The notes under the pieces are model-generated. The model was given only the letters and a program-made list of their open reading frames with translations. It was not told the origin of the DNA and made no database searches. Source: Mesorhabditis belari (taxonomy: Eukaryota > Nematoda > Chromadorea > Rhabditida > Rhabditidae). Taken from it: DNA of 64,000 nt. The DNA is taken from contig CAUEEP010000730.1 in NCBI GenBank assembly GCA_958450365.1, positions 1,598,001 to 1,662,000 of the forward strand, written 5' to 3'. Below, piece by piece: positions 1-27,730 of the stretch (position 1 is its first letter; the number at the start of each line of letters is the position of its first letter). Both the position numbers and the translations under genes were made by a program.

Positions 1-339
1 GTGTGTGTGAATTTACGCCTTTAAAAAAGATGAAGAAAACAACTACATCTATAAAAAACAACAATCTATATAAAATAAGTGCTTTATGGCAAGAAAGATT
101 AAAGAATTTTCAAAAAGATTTCAAAGATTTTGAGGCATGATTCTCAGGCAAAAAATAAAAGGAAAATAAAATTAATAAATATATTTTTGCAAGGCCATCT
201 TCTCAAATGACAACAGAATTTGTGGGAAATCTCTGTTGTGACACCGGTTAATTGAAGGAAACGGATCCCCAGAAATTCAAAGAATTCATATTTTTCTTAT
301 AATTCAAAGAACTGCTAGCCTATGAAAAGAGGCTTCAAA
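1..339. other. 3' flank of the PMCA gene
   Basis: AT-rich, starts with a short GT run; holds the 3' UTR of the PMCA gene. No clear signal can be assigned. Confidence 0.5.
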
Positions 340-14973
<14,634 letters not shown>

Positions 14974-17900
14974 CTGAAAACATTGAGAAATTATTTCAAA
15001 TATTTATAATATAGGATATTATTTCGATTTCAATCTATTGATAATTATAAAGATGAAATCTATAGATGCTATGCAGAGAAAAGAGAAAAACTGAGTTTTA
15101 AACAAGGTCACAAATTAGTAAAAAAAACCAAAAAAAAGGAAAGAAAAGAGTTTTTGATTGGCAAATGCTCAAAAATTAAGCCAATCAGTGAAGAAAAAGT
15201 TGGAGAAAGATAATGAGAAAGGTGAGATTTATTGATTGTTATTAGATTTAGATTTAGATTTCATTCTTATAACTAGAGAACTAGAGATATTGTTAAACAA
15301 TAATCGCCAAGGACACCAATAAACACATTTTTTTTTTGAGAGAATTTTATCAAAAAGAGTAAAAGTAAAAGTAAAAGCAAAAAGAAATCGTTGGGGAAAG
15401 ACGAAGAAAAAGAATATGATTGAGATTAGGCAACAACAAGATTGATTGGAGTGTCTGAGAGCGAAATTTGTCGTTTGTTCAAAAATTATGAGAACTATTG
15501 GAATCAAGAGCCATTGGCATTCAATAAAACATTGAATAATTGACCAAAAAAATATTACAGCTTTTCTTTGGCTCATTTCATATCAGAAAAATATGATCTA
15601 GCTTCAAAAAGCTTAAAAACTAAAGACAAAAAGCCTAAAAACTTTTAAAGCAAAAAATCTTCAATTTTTTACAAAAAAAAGCTAATATAAGTTTAAAGTT
15701 AAAATTGAAACAAGGAAAAGATTGAAATGGTCAAAAAAACTAAACTAGAAGTGGGGGTGTCCGTCAAAGAACGAGCATGGAAGCGGATGAAAAGTTGAGG
15801 GTGGAGGAGAGAGCTCTGTTCTATTCCCTGGCCGACCCCCCCTTTCCCCTCCCATTTTTGGGCCGTATCGATTGTCTTTTGCGGGAGAATGGCAAATGGC
15901 CGACGATGAGAGAGAAGAGGAAAACGGGGGGAAAAACCCGCAAAAATCTTCAACAAGAGGGGCAAAAGCGGCCCTTATTTCTCTTTTTTTTGCGTATTAC
16001 ACTCTACATTTTTGACCGCTCTCGCATATTTTGCTCTCTCCTCCCTTTTTGGGCTTACCGAGTGAATTGGAAAAAAAAGAGATTATAGCACTTTCAGGTG
16101 ATGGAAATGAAATGTATTTTTGGTCTAGTTGTAAGCTGGGATCTAGATTGAGCTAGATTGAGCCCAGCTAGATTGAGCTGGGTGCTAGTTAGTGAAAAAA
16201 AAAATTAAATTCATCTCTTTAAGGCTCCTGGGGTTTAGATGGGAAAAGGACATGAAAAGGCTCTGAAATCTGAGACAACAAATTGGACTGTCAGCGATGT
16301 GAAAGGAGTGGAAGATTTCGAATTTCGATGGGAGGAAAGGAGACCCACCTAACAGCAACCAGATGTTAAAAAAGGATGGAGAAGATAGAGAAGATGGAGA
16401 AGATGGAGAAGATCAGCAAAGGACATGCTACACTCTCTCAAAGCCAATCGGGTACATAAATTTGCGCTTCCAGATGCCTATAGACTAATGTGGAAAAGAA
16501 TAGGCATTGAGGTCGAATAGAAACTTTTCCGCTTTCCACCATTTTATGGGGATTGGAGGAGGGAAAAGATTTAGGAAAAGATATTGAGAAAAGGAATTGA
16601 ACAAGAGAAGGATATCGGATAAGAAAATGATTGCTTACAAGTAAAAGAAGAATAGAATCGATTCATGTCATAGCTTAGACTTCCAAAAAGCTTCCAATAA
16701 CTTCCACCAAATTAACCCCGACAATCCAATCGATTGGTAAAAGAAAAGAGCAGAGATTTGGTTGAATGGGCACAAAAGAATTGGGGTCACTAAAACAACT
16801 GCCCGAGGCGAGAGGAAAGCCAGCCCTCCTCTCCCATCCCTTCATTTTGCCGATGGATCTCGGGGCTTCCCCGTCCATCCCCCCCATCGGGATGGATTTC
16901 CCTCGAGTCAATCACTTTTCCTCTCTTCCCATACCCTCCCTCATCTCTTTCATACATAAAGACCTTCTCTTCCATCTCTCATTCACTTTTTTTGCTGACG
17001 AAAGACACAAGTTGATTGCTTCTCAAAATTGATGCCTCTAAAAGAGAGCACATCATTCGGCCCCACAATTCTTCTCGCTTAAATCTTAGAAAAAAATGTT
17101 TCAGGTTCTGGTATCAACTTTGCGAATTTCAAAAAAGGAAACAAGTGATGTCAAGGTGGGGAAAAAAAGGGGTTGAGGGTGGAGAGATTGAAAAATCGCG
17201 ATCGGATCTCTTAAAGGGGTCAAAGGGAGGAGGGTGGAGTGAATGAGGGCAAAAAAAGAAATGTTTGCCTCATAGGAAAACGGTACGAGGTATATGTTTA
17301 TGTGAAAAAAAGAAGAAGTGATTTCATCGGCACTTTTTGAGATGATGTTGATGGTTTTTGATGCATTAGGGGGTACTGTCCAATTAGGTGCTCAAATGAA
17401 TAAGGCTTTAGGAAAAGCTTACTTCATTCTAAAGCCGGCTGACTGTATTGGTATATTTAAGGCTACTGGCTCGTCGGACTGCTCAAGTCCGACAAGTCTC
17501 AAGTCTCAAGCTCAAGCTACTGTCGGACTGCTCAAGAAAATCAACTATTGTGTTAGACAGCTTGGACCATTGTATAGTTAGATCTAAATCAAAGTCCAAT
17601 TCCAGCTGTTTACAGTTCACTCGTGAATAACTCAACGTTATTTTCAAAATTTAAACCCTGTAGAGAATAGTATCCAATCTTGTTTTTTAATGTTTCAGTC
17701 TTGTTTCAGTTTCAGATTAGAAAATCAAATAGATCAGAACAAAATTTGATAAATCGATCATCTATATAGTTTTTCACAAAATTTCTTCACAAAGGAAAAC
17801 AATTGAGACGCGTTTGATTATAATGTTTGATGAGAGGGGAAATGGAAATATTGAAAAGAAAGAGGTGAGACGAATAAACACCAATAGGCACATATAAAAC

Positions 17901-19277
17901 ACAAAAATCGATCCAAAGATGGGACATTTTGGGGGAAAAAGAAAAGAAAACGGGGAAAGGGGAGAATGACCGTGAGCCATGCCCCAAAACGAGTGAAGAA
18001 AAGAAAGGAAAGGAAAGGGAAGGCAAGGGAAACACAAATATACACACGTACAAGACATACAGAGATGGGGAAAGAAGAAGACCCATTGAGAGGTTTTTGG
18101 AAGGGAAGAGTTGTGTTATGGTTGGATATCTTTGAGAAGAAAGGCTGAGTCTGGTCTGGACATCCCCATATTCGACATATTCGACAAGGAAGGACAGCTG
18201 ATCTTTGAGCTGATATTTAGAAAGACTTGGTGCTCTAAAAGCTTGATTAAAACTGCCAAGCTCTTCATAAGCTCCCTTACTATAAGCAAGACTAAATTAC
18301 TTTTTAATTACTAAATTACAGAAGTACTACAGGCTGGCAAACGTTCAAGAAGGACCTATGATAAGAAAATGATTGCTTACAAGTAAAAGAAGAATAGAAT
18401 CGATTCATGCCAGAGCTTAGACTTCTAAAAGCTTCGAAATCGCTGAAGTTCTTGAAAAACCTAATTCAACTTCAGGTACATAATCAAAAAAAATCCTAGC
18501 AATTTCACAGAAGGACTTTTAAACTCTTGGACAAACCAGTTTGGAAATCCTATTTCGTTGAACTTTGATAGCTTGAGGCAAACGGCTATAGTTGAGACTG
18601 ACAATTGATTCAGAAAAATAGTTATACGGCGTTCGCCAGCACTAAAATCAGGCTTTAAGTTTAGACTCGTTAAATGGAAAATGTCGGACTTTTAATCGGA
18701 AGAAGAATTGAAAAGGATGAAAAGAAAGAATCTTTCTCAGTCAATATGAAAATATAAAAAGAGGAAGGGCTGATAAAATGATAAGAGTGAGGCGAGTGGA
18801 GAAGACTTTCTAAAGGAGAAGAAAGGGATCAAATCTGCTAACCAAATCTGCTTCACTCCAGTCCAAAATATTCTATTCTTGTCTCGGAAAAGTTTTGATT
18901 TGTTTAAAGATTTAAGAAAATTAGAAGTATGACTTTTACAGAGCTCTTTGAATTGGAAAGATTACCATTAGATTTCTGAAAGCAAGAACCTAACAAGAAT
19001 AAGAACATAACAAGAATAACATAAATAACAAGAACCTATTGGACAGTTGATAACTCGAGAATCCCAATGCTTAATCATTTCCGATCGAAATTCCCCACGC
19101 AAACTTTTCCAATATACATAATAGTTTCCGGCGAGTTGTCAATCTCACTATCTCATTTCTGAATGACTAAATTTAAAAATTTTGATCTTAAACAAAAAAG
19201 AAATGACAAATGTTTGTCGTGGGCAAAAATTTTGTGTTATTTAGATTTTTAGATCTGATAACTCTTTAGTCATATGC

Positions 19278-19518
19278 GGAGAATTGAGGAGAAGAGAGAT
19301 GGGAAATTGTTGTAAAGAAAAAGAAAAGAAGAATGTTGAATATCAAAGGGAGAATTGAGGAGAAGAGAAAGGAGAAGAGAGATGGGAAATTGTTGTAAAG
19401 AAAAAGAAAAGAAGAATGTTGAATATCAAAGGGAGAATTGAGGAGAAGAGAAAGGAGAGATGAGAGATGGGAAATTGTTGTAAAAGAGAAAAGAAGAATG
19501 TTGAATATAAAAAGGAGA
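19278..19518. repeat. 73-83 bp purine-rich tandem repeat, about 3 copies
   Basis: Three consecutive units each contain GATGGGAAATTGTTGTAAA and GAAGAATGTTGAATAT; unit length varies because a GAGAAAGGA segment is gained or lost. Confidence 0.85.
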
Positions 19519-20256
19519 AAAGGGGAATCATATTCAGAGAATCAGTATCACACAGGAAAATGTTATTTGTAGACAGACAAACACAAAAAAAAATGGGACA
19601 CAAAAAGGATTTAGGTGTTAAAATCGAGAAGAATCAGTCTAAAGTCAAGATTTCATGCGTTTTCTATGCAAATTTTTGGGAAACTATTGATTAATCGGTG
19701 ATTCAGCGAATAAGTTTTCAATATTTTGATCCAAACAATTAGATTCAGCTGGATTTAGATTAAACAGGATGACAGATTTGGATAGTGAGTGAAGTGTTTC
19801 AATTTTAAACTAGATAGATCAATTAGAATCATCATTGGAAAGGTTTTAAAAGTAAAACTTGTAGAAAAATTGTTTCTTTAAATCAAGGATGATTTCTAAT
19901 TCTCTAAATTTCATTTTTTTTCAAATAAACTCACCAAGATTATCGCTGGTGAAAATCCGTGATTGATGGATGAAGGAGAAGAGAGATGAAAGACGTTAAA
20001 AGAAACCAAAGAAGACACACAACTTGGCTTCTTTCTTGATGTACTTCTGAGAAACAAAATGATCTTCTTCTTCTTCTTATTCTTCTTCTTCTTCTTCTTC
20101 TTATCTCTTCTCAATTTTTGCCCGAATTGGAGAGAATTGCCCGAATGAGAAGTGGATCAATTCTCGGCCACACACATTACCTGCAAATGGGTTTTCTTTT
20201 TGAAATATCAGATATTGTATAAAAATAGAAATTTGAATCATTTAAGATACAAATAT

Positions 20257-20523
20257 CGTAAATACTTTAATAGAATGTAGCAACGAACGAGAAGGTGGCA
20301 ATGCCACCTTCTCGTATAATCGAACAGTCTAACTTCTTTTTTTCCTCAGCTCCTAGTCTTTTTTCTAACTAGACTTTTGGTATTAAAAAATACTAGATTT
20401 TAAGGGCTATCATTTGGCCTAAGCGTACACTGTAGCATAAAGCAGTGCGGAGAACAAGACGTTCAAAGTTAGACTACGCCACCACGACATTATGGCGGAT
20501 GGCGTTCTATTAGAGTATTTACC
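20257..20523. repeat. Non-autonomous TIR element, family 1, copy A
   Basis: The 5' end CGTAAATACTTTAATAGAAT is mirrored at the 3' end by GGCGTTCTATTAGAGTATTT. The shared body includes CTAGATTTTAAGGGCTATCA and AGCAGTGCGGAGAACAAGAC. Copies B (33557-33781) and C (42437-42796) share this body. No coding capacity. Confidence 0.8.
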
Positions 20524-22483
20524 GGATCAGTCAGATAGGCTTTTAGCTGGCAAATAAAGATTCGACTTTGATTCTGGTTTAGACAAAGATTTCATCGATT
20601 TTGTGGATAAAAAAATCCATAGCTTGAACTCTAATATTCTAGCTATTAAGCAAAATATCCAGTCAATACAGAATTTGATCAATTGTTGGCTATGGAGACT
20701 AAAATGATCTATGGTTTAGTTAAGGCTCAATGTTTTTAAGTCAAAAAATCTCCAGCTCAAATCGTTGTATCATTTCCAACGCAAAAAACTCAAGTATTGA
20801 ATGAAGTCAAAGTCAAAGCAATCATCGCGAAATCCACTCGAGAAACGACTCGGGTAACTCTCGAGAAATGCGTCAATTGAGTGCTGGATGGAGAGGTGAA
20901 ATTGATGGAAATATTGCGAGGAAAAAGACCGAAGCAAACACTTTTGACCACACATTTCACTGGCAAACAGTTCACAAATGATCTGGTGAAGAAAAAGAAA
21001 GGAAGGGGAAAAGGGCAGGTGTCGAGACTTGGAGAAGGGGGAGACCCGAGATGAGAATCTATTTCACTCTCCTCTTTCTCTCTTGAAATTGGATATTGAA
21101 ATACTCGCTTATTAAATAGCCATAAGGTTACCAGTTAGAATCAGAAGTGAATTGGTTAAAGGATGATGTTGATACGAACAATTCCTGGTTGAAAAATCTC
21201 TGTCATCGGATCTCTATTAATTTGACTATAATCTAGCTTATCGAATCGTTCATTAGCTAGATTTGCTTATACTTCTTGATCTCTAGACAGTAATGACTAA
21301 AAACGAATCGGAAAGTTTAAAATCACAAATAGAAACATAAAAGTAGATCAAATCAAAAGAAAGAAGAGAAAACGGATAAACGATGGATGGGGAAAGGAGG
21401 GGAAAGGACCGAAGTCATCATAAATGGGTGGGAATTGAAGAAAGAGGAGAAATGGGGTGGGAAAAGAAAAAGACGCAAAATGGGGAGGGCCTCGAGGGGC
21501 TGAGAGAGGCCCAAGGGGGGCTGTAGACCCCTTGCATTCCTTTTCCCTCGCACCCGCGCACATTAGCTTCGGCAACAAGAAAGCTTAGGCGGTGCCCGGG
21601 AATGGAAAAGAAGGAGGGAAAGAGGGCTGCCCTCCATCCAATCGATGCTATAGAGAAGGGAGACCCTGAGGGGGCCAACTTCTCCCCCATCCCCCACCAA
21701 CCGCTTTACAGAGGGGGAAACTTTGCCTGTGGCTGTGAGAGAATGACGAGAACGTCCCTTTCCCCTTCTTTTTCTTTTTACCCTTTTCCTGATCTCTCTA
21801 GAGGTTGTCTAGCAGAGATCAATAGTCTTGAATGGCGAATCATCGGCCTGGAAAACGGCTGTCACTCTCCTCTATCCATCCATCCCCCTTTTTTCCAACT
21901 ACCCCCTAAATTCTCGAACAGCCTCTCTTCTAGCAAAAAATGGCTAACACACCAAAAAATGCAGAGAGAAAGAGATGTGATTGCCCGCTCGAATGGGTGA
22001 TAACCGGTAAGATGTTGTTGGGAATGGGAGAGGATAGAGGAGGTCGAATGAAGTGAAGATGAAAGGGAAAAGGGGTTATCACCTAACGTATACAAGGGGA
22101 AATGGGGAATTCATCTGGAAAAGGAAAATCTATCGGGTAAGCTTAATAGGGGTACTCCTTTTTGATAAGTGATATGAGTCATGGGAATGGATTGATGAAA
22201 GGAGAATACATAGTTTCAAACAGGAATCATTTAAAAGGAAATGTTGGAAATAAAGCTTTTGAATAACTATGATGACTAAAAAGCTAGAATTTTCTTTCAA
22301 GTTAACGCTCAAAATTATTCGAACTAAATTATTTCATCTTTTCCACAAGATAATTTAGGCAAATTTGAGATAAATACAAACACAAATGCATAAACAAATT
22401 TTGAACACTATAAAAAGAATTAAAAGAATTTGCTTGAAAATGAACCGAAATTGACTTAAAAAGATGGGAAATTGAACAATAAA

Positions 22484-22587
22484 CACTTTTTATTTAGTGA
22501 AAACCATAGTTTAATTGGTGAATTTGTTATTTTGCAACGAAAGTACAAAAAGAAACGAAAAGACTTTCTGGCCAGCCTAATAAGAGC
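22484..22587. repeat. Mariner-type MITE, family 2, right-half copy
   Basis: It ends in AAAGACTTTCTGGCCAGCCT next to AATA. The inner sequence (CACTTTTTATTTAGTG, TTAATTGGTGAATTTGTT) matches the fuller copy at 60478-60640. Confidence 0.65.
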
Positions 22588-22884
22588 ACATAAATAAAGG
22601 TCTGATTGAAAAGGAGGCCATATCTTACAACAAAGAAAGATCGGGACAATAAAAGAGGAATGGCCGAACAAAGAGCAGATCTATTGAGAGGAAACAAGAC
22701 TGTGTAACAATAAAATGACATAAACAGTCTTTAGATCAAAGGAGTTTTGAGAAAAGAGAAGAATGGATGGATTAAGTAAGAGAGAAAGGTGTTTTGATCA
22801 TTGGTAAGTTTGTTAGTATTAAGAATTATGTACTTTTTGTCATTTCTGAATTTAATAGAATGCTTCAAAATTGTAAAGGGCAGG

Positions 22885-23300
22885 CAACCTATCCCTCTTT
22901 TTCGAGATTTATTCAAAGTTAATCCCACGGTTAGTTCAAGGAATCCTTTACTTCACTTTCATGTTTTCAAATGTCTTAGCACCACCAGTGATCTCAAGGC
23001 TCGGTTCAAAGGTATATAATACAATTAATTATTAGCTTGGTGCAGATGAAACTTCCGTTAGAACCATAAACGAAATTTATTATAAAAATCCTAAACAGAA
23101 CCTCAATCCAAAAGATATTCGCCATCATTATCAATGACTCTTTGCCATCTTCCACTCAGAGAATCGTTATAACAAAATCTATTATAAAAATCCTAATACA
23201 GAACCTCAATCCAGAAGATATTCACCGTCATTATCAACTTATCCCTCTTTTTCGAGATTTATTCAAAGTTAACCCCACGGTTAGTTCAAATTGGCTACAA
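22885..23300 (-). mobile_element. Rearranged mariner transposase remnant
   Basis: On the minus strand near 23080-23160 the translation ends GRWQRVIDNDGEYLLD followed by a stop, typical of the C-terminus of mariner transposases (RWQ.CID..G.YF.). The region is rearranged: a block of about 60 bp occurs at 23077-23138 and again at 23177-23239, and a block of about 55 bp with TTTTTCGAGATTTATTCAAA occurs near 22898-22940 and 23242-23290. No catalytic core is visible. Confidence 0.55.
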
Positions 23301-24555
23301 AATGAGCTATTAGGCAAGTTTTTTGGCTGAGTAGAAAATCTTTTATAGCTATTTTAGGGCATTTTTGAACCTAAACTTTGGGGACTGAAAAAAAATTTTC
23401 TACTGAACCAAATGAGTTAATTTCAAAAATTTATTATAAAATATATGCATTATGAACATTTTTTATGTGGGTGACTTTTTGATTGGATGCCCGGAAATAC
23501 CCTCATTCGTTAGCGGCTGAATTTCGTAAGCGGCTACGACATATATATTTCTCTAACAAATAAATGCTCATCTGACCCTTTTCTTCATCCATTCAAACAC
23601 TCGATATCGGCTTTTTTTTTGTTTTCTTTACTTTCTTTTCTTGCATTGAGTGTGTACAAATTCTGTTATAATGTCTGCTCTTTCTTTTTCTTTTTTCTTT
23701 TTCTTTACGGCTTTTTGGGGGTAAACACAGAGAGTGAACGCTTATCATCTTACTTAAACTTTTAAAAAGGAAGAGTCAAAAGGGGAAAATGGATTAAAGT
23801 TGACGTGTTTGGAGGGTTTGGAAAATTTAAATTTCAAAAATAAATTGAACTTGGATCGGGAAAGGTTTACTGGAAAGAGGCAAGTCTTGTTTTCAACTCC
23901 AAATAGATGAAAGAATCGAGTGATCAGAGTTGGATCAACTCTTGAACTTGTGACCAATCTTGGTGAAACTACCATACTATTGGACAATTAAATTTGCTTG
24001 TAAAACTACTGTACTACAAAAGGGAGGAGTACAATAGTTTAGAAAAGTGCTCAGCCACCAGATCTTCATTCAAAAAAAGGAAAAAAGAATAAAATTAAGA
24101 ATAAAATAAAATTTTTACACATAGAACAGTCTGACGCTGAAGTTCTAGAGTTTTAAAAGTGTTACAACACGAGTCTCTTTTTTGGGAATTGAATGAAAGG
24201 GTGTTTACAAGAAGGAAAAGATTTTGATGTTTTTGAGAGATCGAGAAGTGGGCAGGAAAAGAAAAACTTCGAAAAAGAAGAGAAAAAAAGCAAAAAGATG
24301 TCAAAAACACCAACATTTCTATTTACATCGCTGCCCGAAAATCCTCTTTCTATATTTTCCCTTCAACGAAAGAGCAAGCAAAAATTGTTAGCAATTGAGC
24401 AAAAGAAATCGTGAAAATTGTGAGTCATTTTGATTTCGAATTGAGAAATGGCCCTTGTGAATCATCGATTTGCAAATCTTTTTAAGATATTCAGCTAAAA
24501 ATGGAAAATTCTTTGAACCAATCTGGAATTTGGACCAAAAATCAAGAAGTTGATC

Positions 24556-24690
24556 CAGTTTTCTAACTGGATCAACTAACTGGATCAACTAGCTGGAGTC
24601 TTCTAACTGGATCAACTAACTGGATCAACTAGCTGGAGTCTTCTAACTGGATCAACTAACTGGATCAACTAGCTGGAGTCTTCTCACTGG
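24556..24690. repeat. 39-bp tandem repeat, about 3 copies
   Basis: The unit contains CTAACTGGATCAACTAACTG and CTAGCTGGAGTCTT. Non-coding. Confidence 0.85.
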
Positions 24691-26088
24691 ATCAACCAGT
24701 TTTCTGACCCATTCAAATATAGATACATGGAAATTTCTAATTTCAAATTTTTACTGATAACCAATGAAATCAGTAGATTGCTAACACGAGCAATTGGTTT
24801 TGACTGGCCAATGACTGGCAAAATGTTTTGATTGTTTCGATTGCGCGCAAAGTTGTCACAACCGATCGGACCACGAGGTATTCTTTGTGTGGCTTGCTTG
24901 CCGTCTAGCGCAGGACTTTTCCATAAGAGGAGCCCTTACTCTTTCCAGCCGATGATCTCTTCCGGTCCAGGTTACACTGGCCGTATCCGAATGGGGCGGA
25001 TCACTTTGATCCATACCGCGTCGTCACCCATCGTAGATTTGAACGCAAATGAAACGTACCCGATCTGGCACTCTCACACAACAATTTTACAGCTTTGAGT
25101 GCTTTGCTCCGCTCCGCGTGGTGAGCAATCCCTGAAAGCAAGGCATGGCTAAGAGCTGGACTAGGTAAGAGACTTTAAGAGTAGGTAGTACTGCGGGGAT
25201 AAAACCCATAAGTACCCAACTCGTGAATATGTCAAGAGTATTCTTCTCACTTTTTCTGTCTGGGCGAGTTCTTTGCAATTCGCTTGCATTAAACGATCTG
25301 TGACCAATGTGCGTGCAACCATTCCTAATCACTTTCAGTCCATGTTATCAGTTCATCTCCAAAATGGACTCGCCCAAATTTGGGTCGAAAACGAAGCCGA
25401 TTTTAGCCTCTCTTTCCCTTTTTTCAAGAAAGATTGATATCAAAGCTACCGTCACAAGCCCCTTCTTTCTCCCTTTCTTTTCTTTCTTTTTTATTCAGTT
25501 TGACGCCACAAATTCCCCTTCTACGTAAGCGTCGATTAGAAAAAGAACAAAATTGATTTATCTCTTCAAAAATTTCATCGCAAAGGAATGCATCTTTTCT
25601 CTTTTGTCTTTCCAATCTACAAATGTTTTTCAAAGAAAGCAAAGAACTGATTGAAGATGGGATTCAGAAAACATTTGATGGAGTGCAGAGATGAAATTGA
25701 AGGGGATAAATGACAATACATTGTCAGATAATTGACAATACATTTATTGATTGATGTGAAACCCTGGGATAATCGAGTTGTTATGTCTGGAATTGATCCT
25801 TGAATCATTTACATTCTGAAAATAATCATGAGAAGTTCAGTCAACGGAGAAAAATAAGAGAAAGTTGATTCAAAATTTATTAACAATAGTACAGTAACCA
25901 GGCAAATTGAGGGTCAACTTTGACCGAAGATTCGTTCAAAATTTGCACACGAACGACGATTTGTCATATCTAGGGACAAATTTAAAGGATCATTCCGAAA
26001 AGAAATTCAGCTTTAAAAAGAGTTTAAGGAAAACCTTTTACTAGTGCTAAGATTAGATACAGTGGAGACTATTGGGCTGTCCAGAAAG

Positions 26089-26170
26089 TCATTTCGTTCC
26101 TTTTCGTACTTCCGTTTAAAACCAACAAATGTACCAATTGAACTACGGTTTGTTTAATTAGAAAGACCCA
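26089..26170. repeat. Mariner-type MITE, family 2, left-half copy
   Basis: Begins ATTGGGCTGTCCAGAAAGTC and continues TTCGTACTTCCGTTTAAAAC, matching the terminal region of the family at 57494-57547 and 60478-60640. Confidence 0.65.
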
Positions 26171-26291
26171 TTATTTTTCTGCAAAATAACATTAAAACGG
26201 TCTTAAAATGCCTTATGTCTAGATTTTTGGGAGCATGAAGTCGGGTAGTCAAAAAATTTCTGTTTCCAAGTTATTTCTTCGTGCTTAACGC

Positions 26292-26570
26292 TTGTGTATT
26301 TTTAATAGAAAAATTTTTAGGTTCCATCAACACGGTTACGAGGGATCGAAAGCCGAAGTGGAATCGGTTGTGACGGATCTCGAGGAGCTTTTGCCAAAGT
26401 TCAATCAAATCAAATTGGACGCTTTGAAGTTGGTGCTCGAGAAAAAGAAAGTCGAATTCCAAGGATCTGACGATGTCACTTTCGAGGAGTTCAAGCAGGA
26501 GGTGGAATACATGGGATACAAATACGAAATCAAATGGAAAATCTATGTTTCCGAAGTTACGTATTACTGA
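26292..26570 (+). CDS. Unknown protein, probable terminal exon
   Basis: I do not recognise this protein. An acceptor (TTTTTAG) ends at 26320 and the frame that follows is open for about 83 residues to a stop at 26568-26570. The product is hydrophilic and charged (EGSKAEVESVVTDLEELLP, LVLEKKKVEF, TFEEFKQEVEYMGYKYEIKW), probably helical, ending SEVTYY. An AATAAA at 26625-26630, 55 bp past the stop, supports a real 3' end. A start at 26292 would make a 92-aa single-exon protein, but it would run through the acceptor. A last exon of a gene with unidentified upstream exons, or a retained gene fragment, is more likely. Base composition is richer in G+C than the flanks, as in the other coding exons. 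Confidence 0.45.
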   Translation: MCIFNRKIFRFHQHGYEGSKAEVESVVTDLEELLPKFNQIKLDALKLVLEKKKVEFQGSDDVTFEEFKQEVEYMGYKYEIKWKIYVSEVTYY

Positions 26571-26624
26571 TTGATTTATTTGTCCATTTTTTATCGTGTG
26601 TTCTTATTTCTTTTTATTTATGAA

Positions 26625-26630
26625 AATAAA
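26625..26630 (+). promoter_or_regulatory. Poly(A) signal AATAAA
   Basis: Canonical hexamer 55 bp after the stop of the unknown terminal exon. Confidence 0.5.
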
Positions 26631-26734
26631 TATGGGTATTTTTAAAACACAATCACATTGCATTGGTTACAGGAAACAATGATTCAGCAAAGCCATATCA
26701 GCTAAAGTTTGGGTTTAGTTTTTTCAAAATGGCC

Positions 26735-26979
26735 ACTTTAGTTCGGCACTTTGAAATGCTTTAGTATTTGGTTGCTTTTTATTGCTTTAGAAATTTCGAG
26801 AAAAAAGCTGTTCAGCCGGTGACCATGTGAATGCGAGCCTAAGGGCAATCCGACACAAAACAAAGGAAGAATCCGAGATTTGTTTAGTGTTTTAGTCTCC
26901 TCCGCCAACTGTCACCTTTGATATAGCAGTTGGTGTATTTTACAAAATACTAAAGCGTTTCAAAGAGCCGAACTAGAGC
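26735..26979. repeat. MITE with about 35-bp inverted termini
   Basis: The left end (TTTAGTTCGGCACTTTGAAA, then TGCTTTAGTATTT) is inverted at the right end (AAATACTAAAGCG, then TTTCAAAGAGCCGAACTAGA) with a few mismatches. The interior of about 170 bp has no coding signal. The rest of 26571-27730 shows nothing further. Confidence 0.75.
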
Positions 26980-27730
26980 AGTCTAAGGGTACTTGCTGTG
27001 TATTTTTTTCTAGTTTTGAGGTTTTTCCTTATGACGAAAGTTTTCGCCTAATCGCGCGCTTTCTGCAGCCGAATAGGCGGCTGCGCGGCAGCTGGTATTT
27101 CCTAATTAAAGATGTGATTTGTGGTTTCCGACCGATTCCCTTGTTATTACCCACTGTGATTGTGCTTTTAGTATGTTAAGCTCTAACCCAATAACCCAAA
27201 TCTAATCTTTCATATAATTAAATCAATAGTTTGACGCTAGATGTTGCCTTTTGGTACTTCTTTGGCTGGTACAAATTCCGGCTCCCGGGGGCAGATCAAG
27301 TTAAACTACGGAAATTGGCATTTAATTTACATTTTAAATGAACTAAAAGGGCATTCATTCATGAGGGTACTTGCTAAAGAAGTATCATTTTTGTGATGTG
27401 CGGCCAACTTTTGATTCGTTTCTTTTTACGATGCCTCAACAGTTTAATGAAGCATACTGCAAATACTGTGACAGATAGCAAATACTCTTCTTTCTTTTCG
27501 GATAATCTATTGGAATTTCTAAGAGGCAAATACTCTCTTACAGTGTTACGGTATCCTATGGTTTTGCGATTCAATCCAAGCTTTTTACCGGTGTAAAAAC
27601 GAGGGAATTTTCTTCGAAGATGTGTCCTTTTAAAGAGCCTCCAAATGAAAACTTCCCTAATGAAAGTTCAGGTATCAAGCACAGAACCAAAAGCCTCCAG
27701 AATCCTAGAGTCTGAGAGGGACCATTTCTA

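Larger units (their letters stand above)
14974..26291. other. Gene-poor region upstream of the PMCA gene
   Basis: I see no reading frame here with matching splice sites and family-like sequence. It holds purine-rich stretches, a CTT run, tandem repeats, MITE copies and a mariner remnant. It should also contain the PMCA promoter and any 5' exons, but no specific element can be assigned. A block of about 70 bp is duplicated at 16621-16690 and 18361-18431; on the minus strand each copy contains a possible splice donor (TTGTAAGCAA). Neither copy joins the first PMCA exon in frame. Confidence 0.6.

Noticed and set aside
24832..25332. Open frames on both strands near 25 kb
   Set aside because: No splice-compatible neighbours and no recognisable domain; the sequence could be an old repeat.
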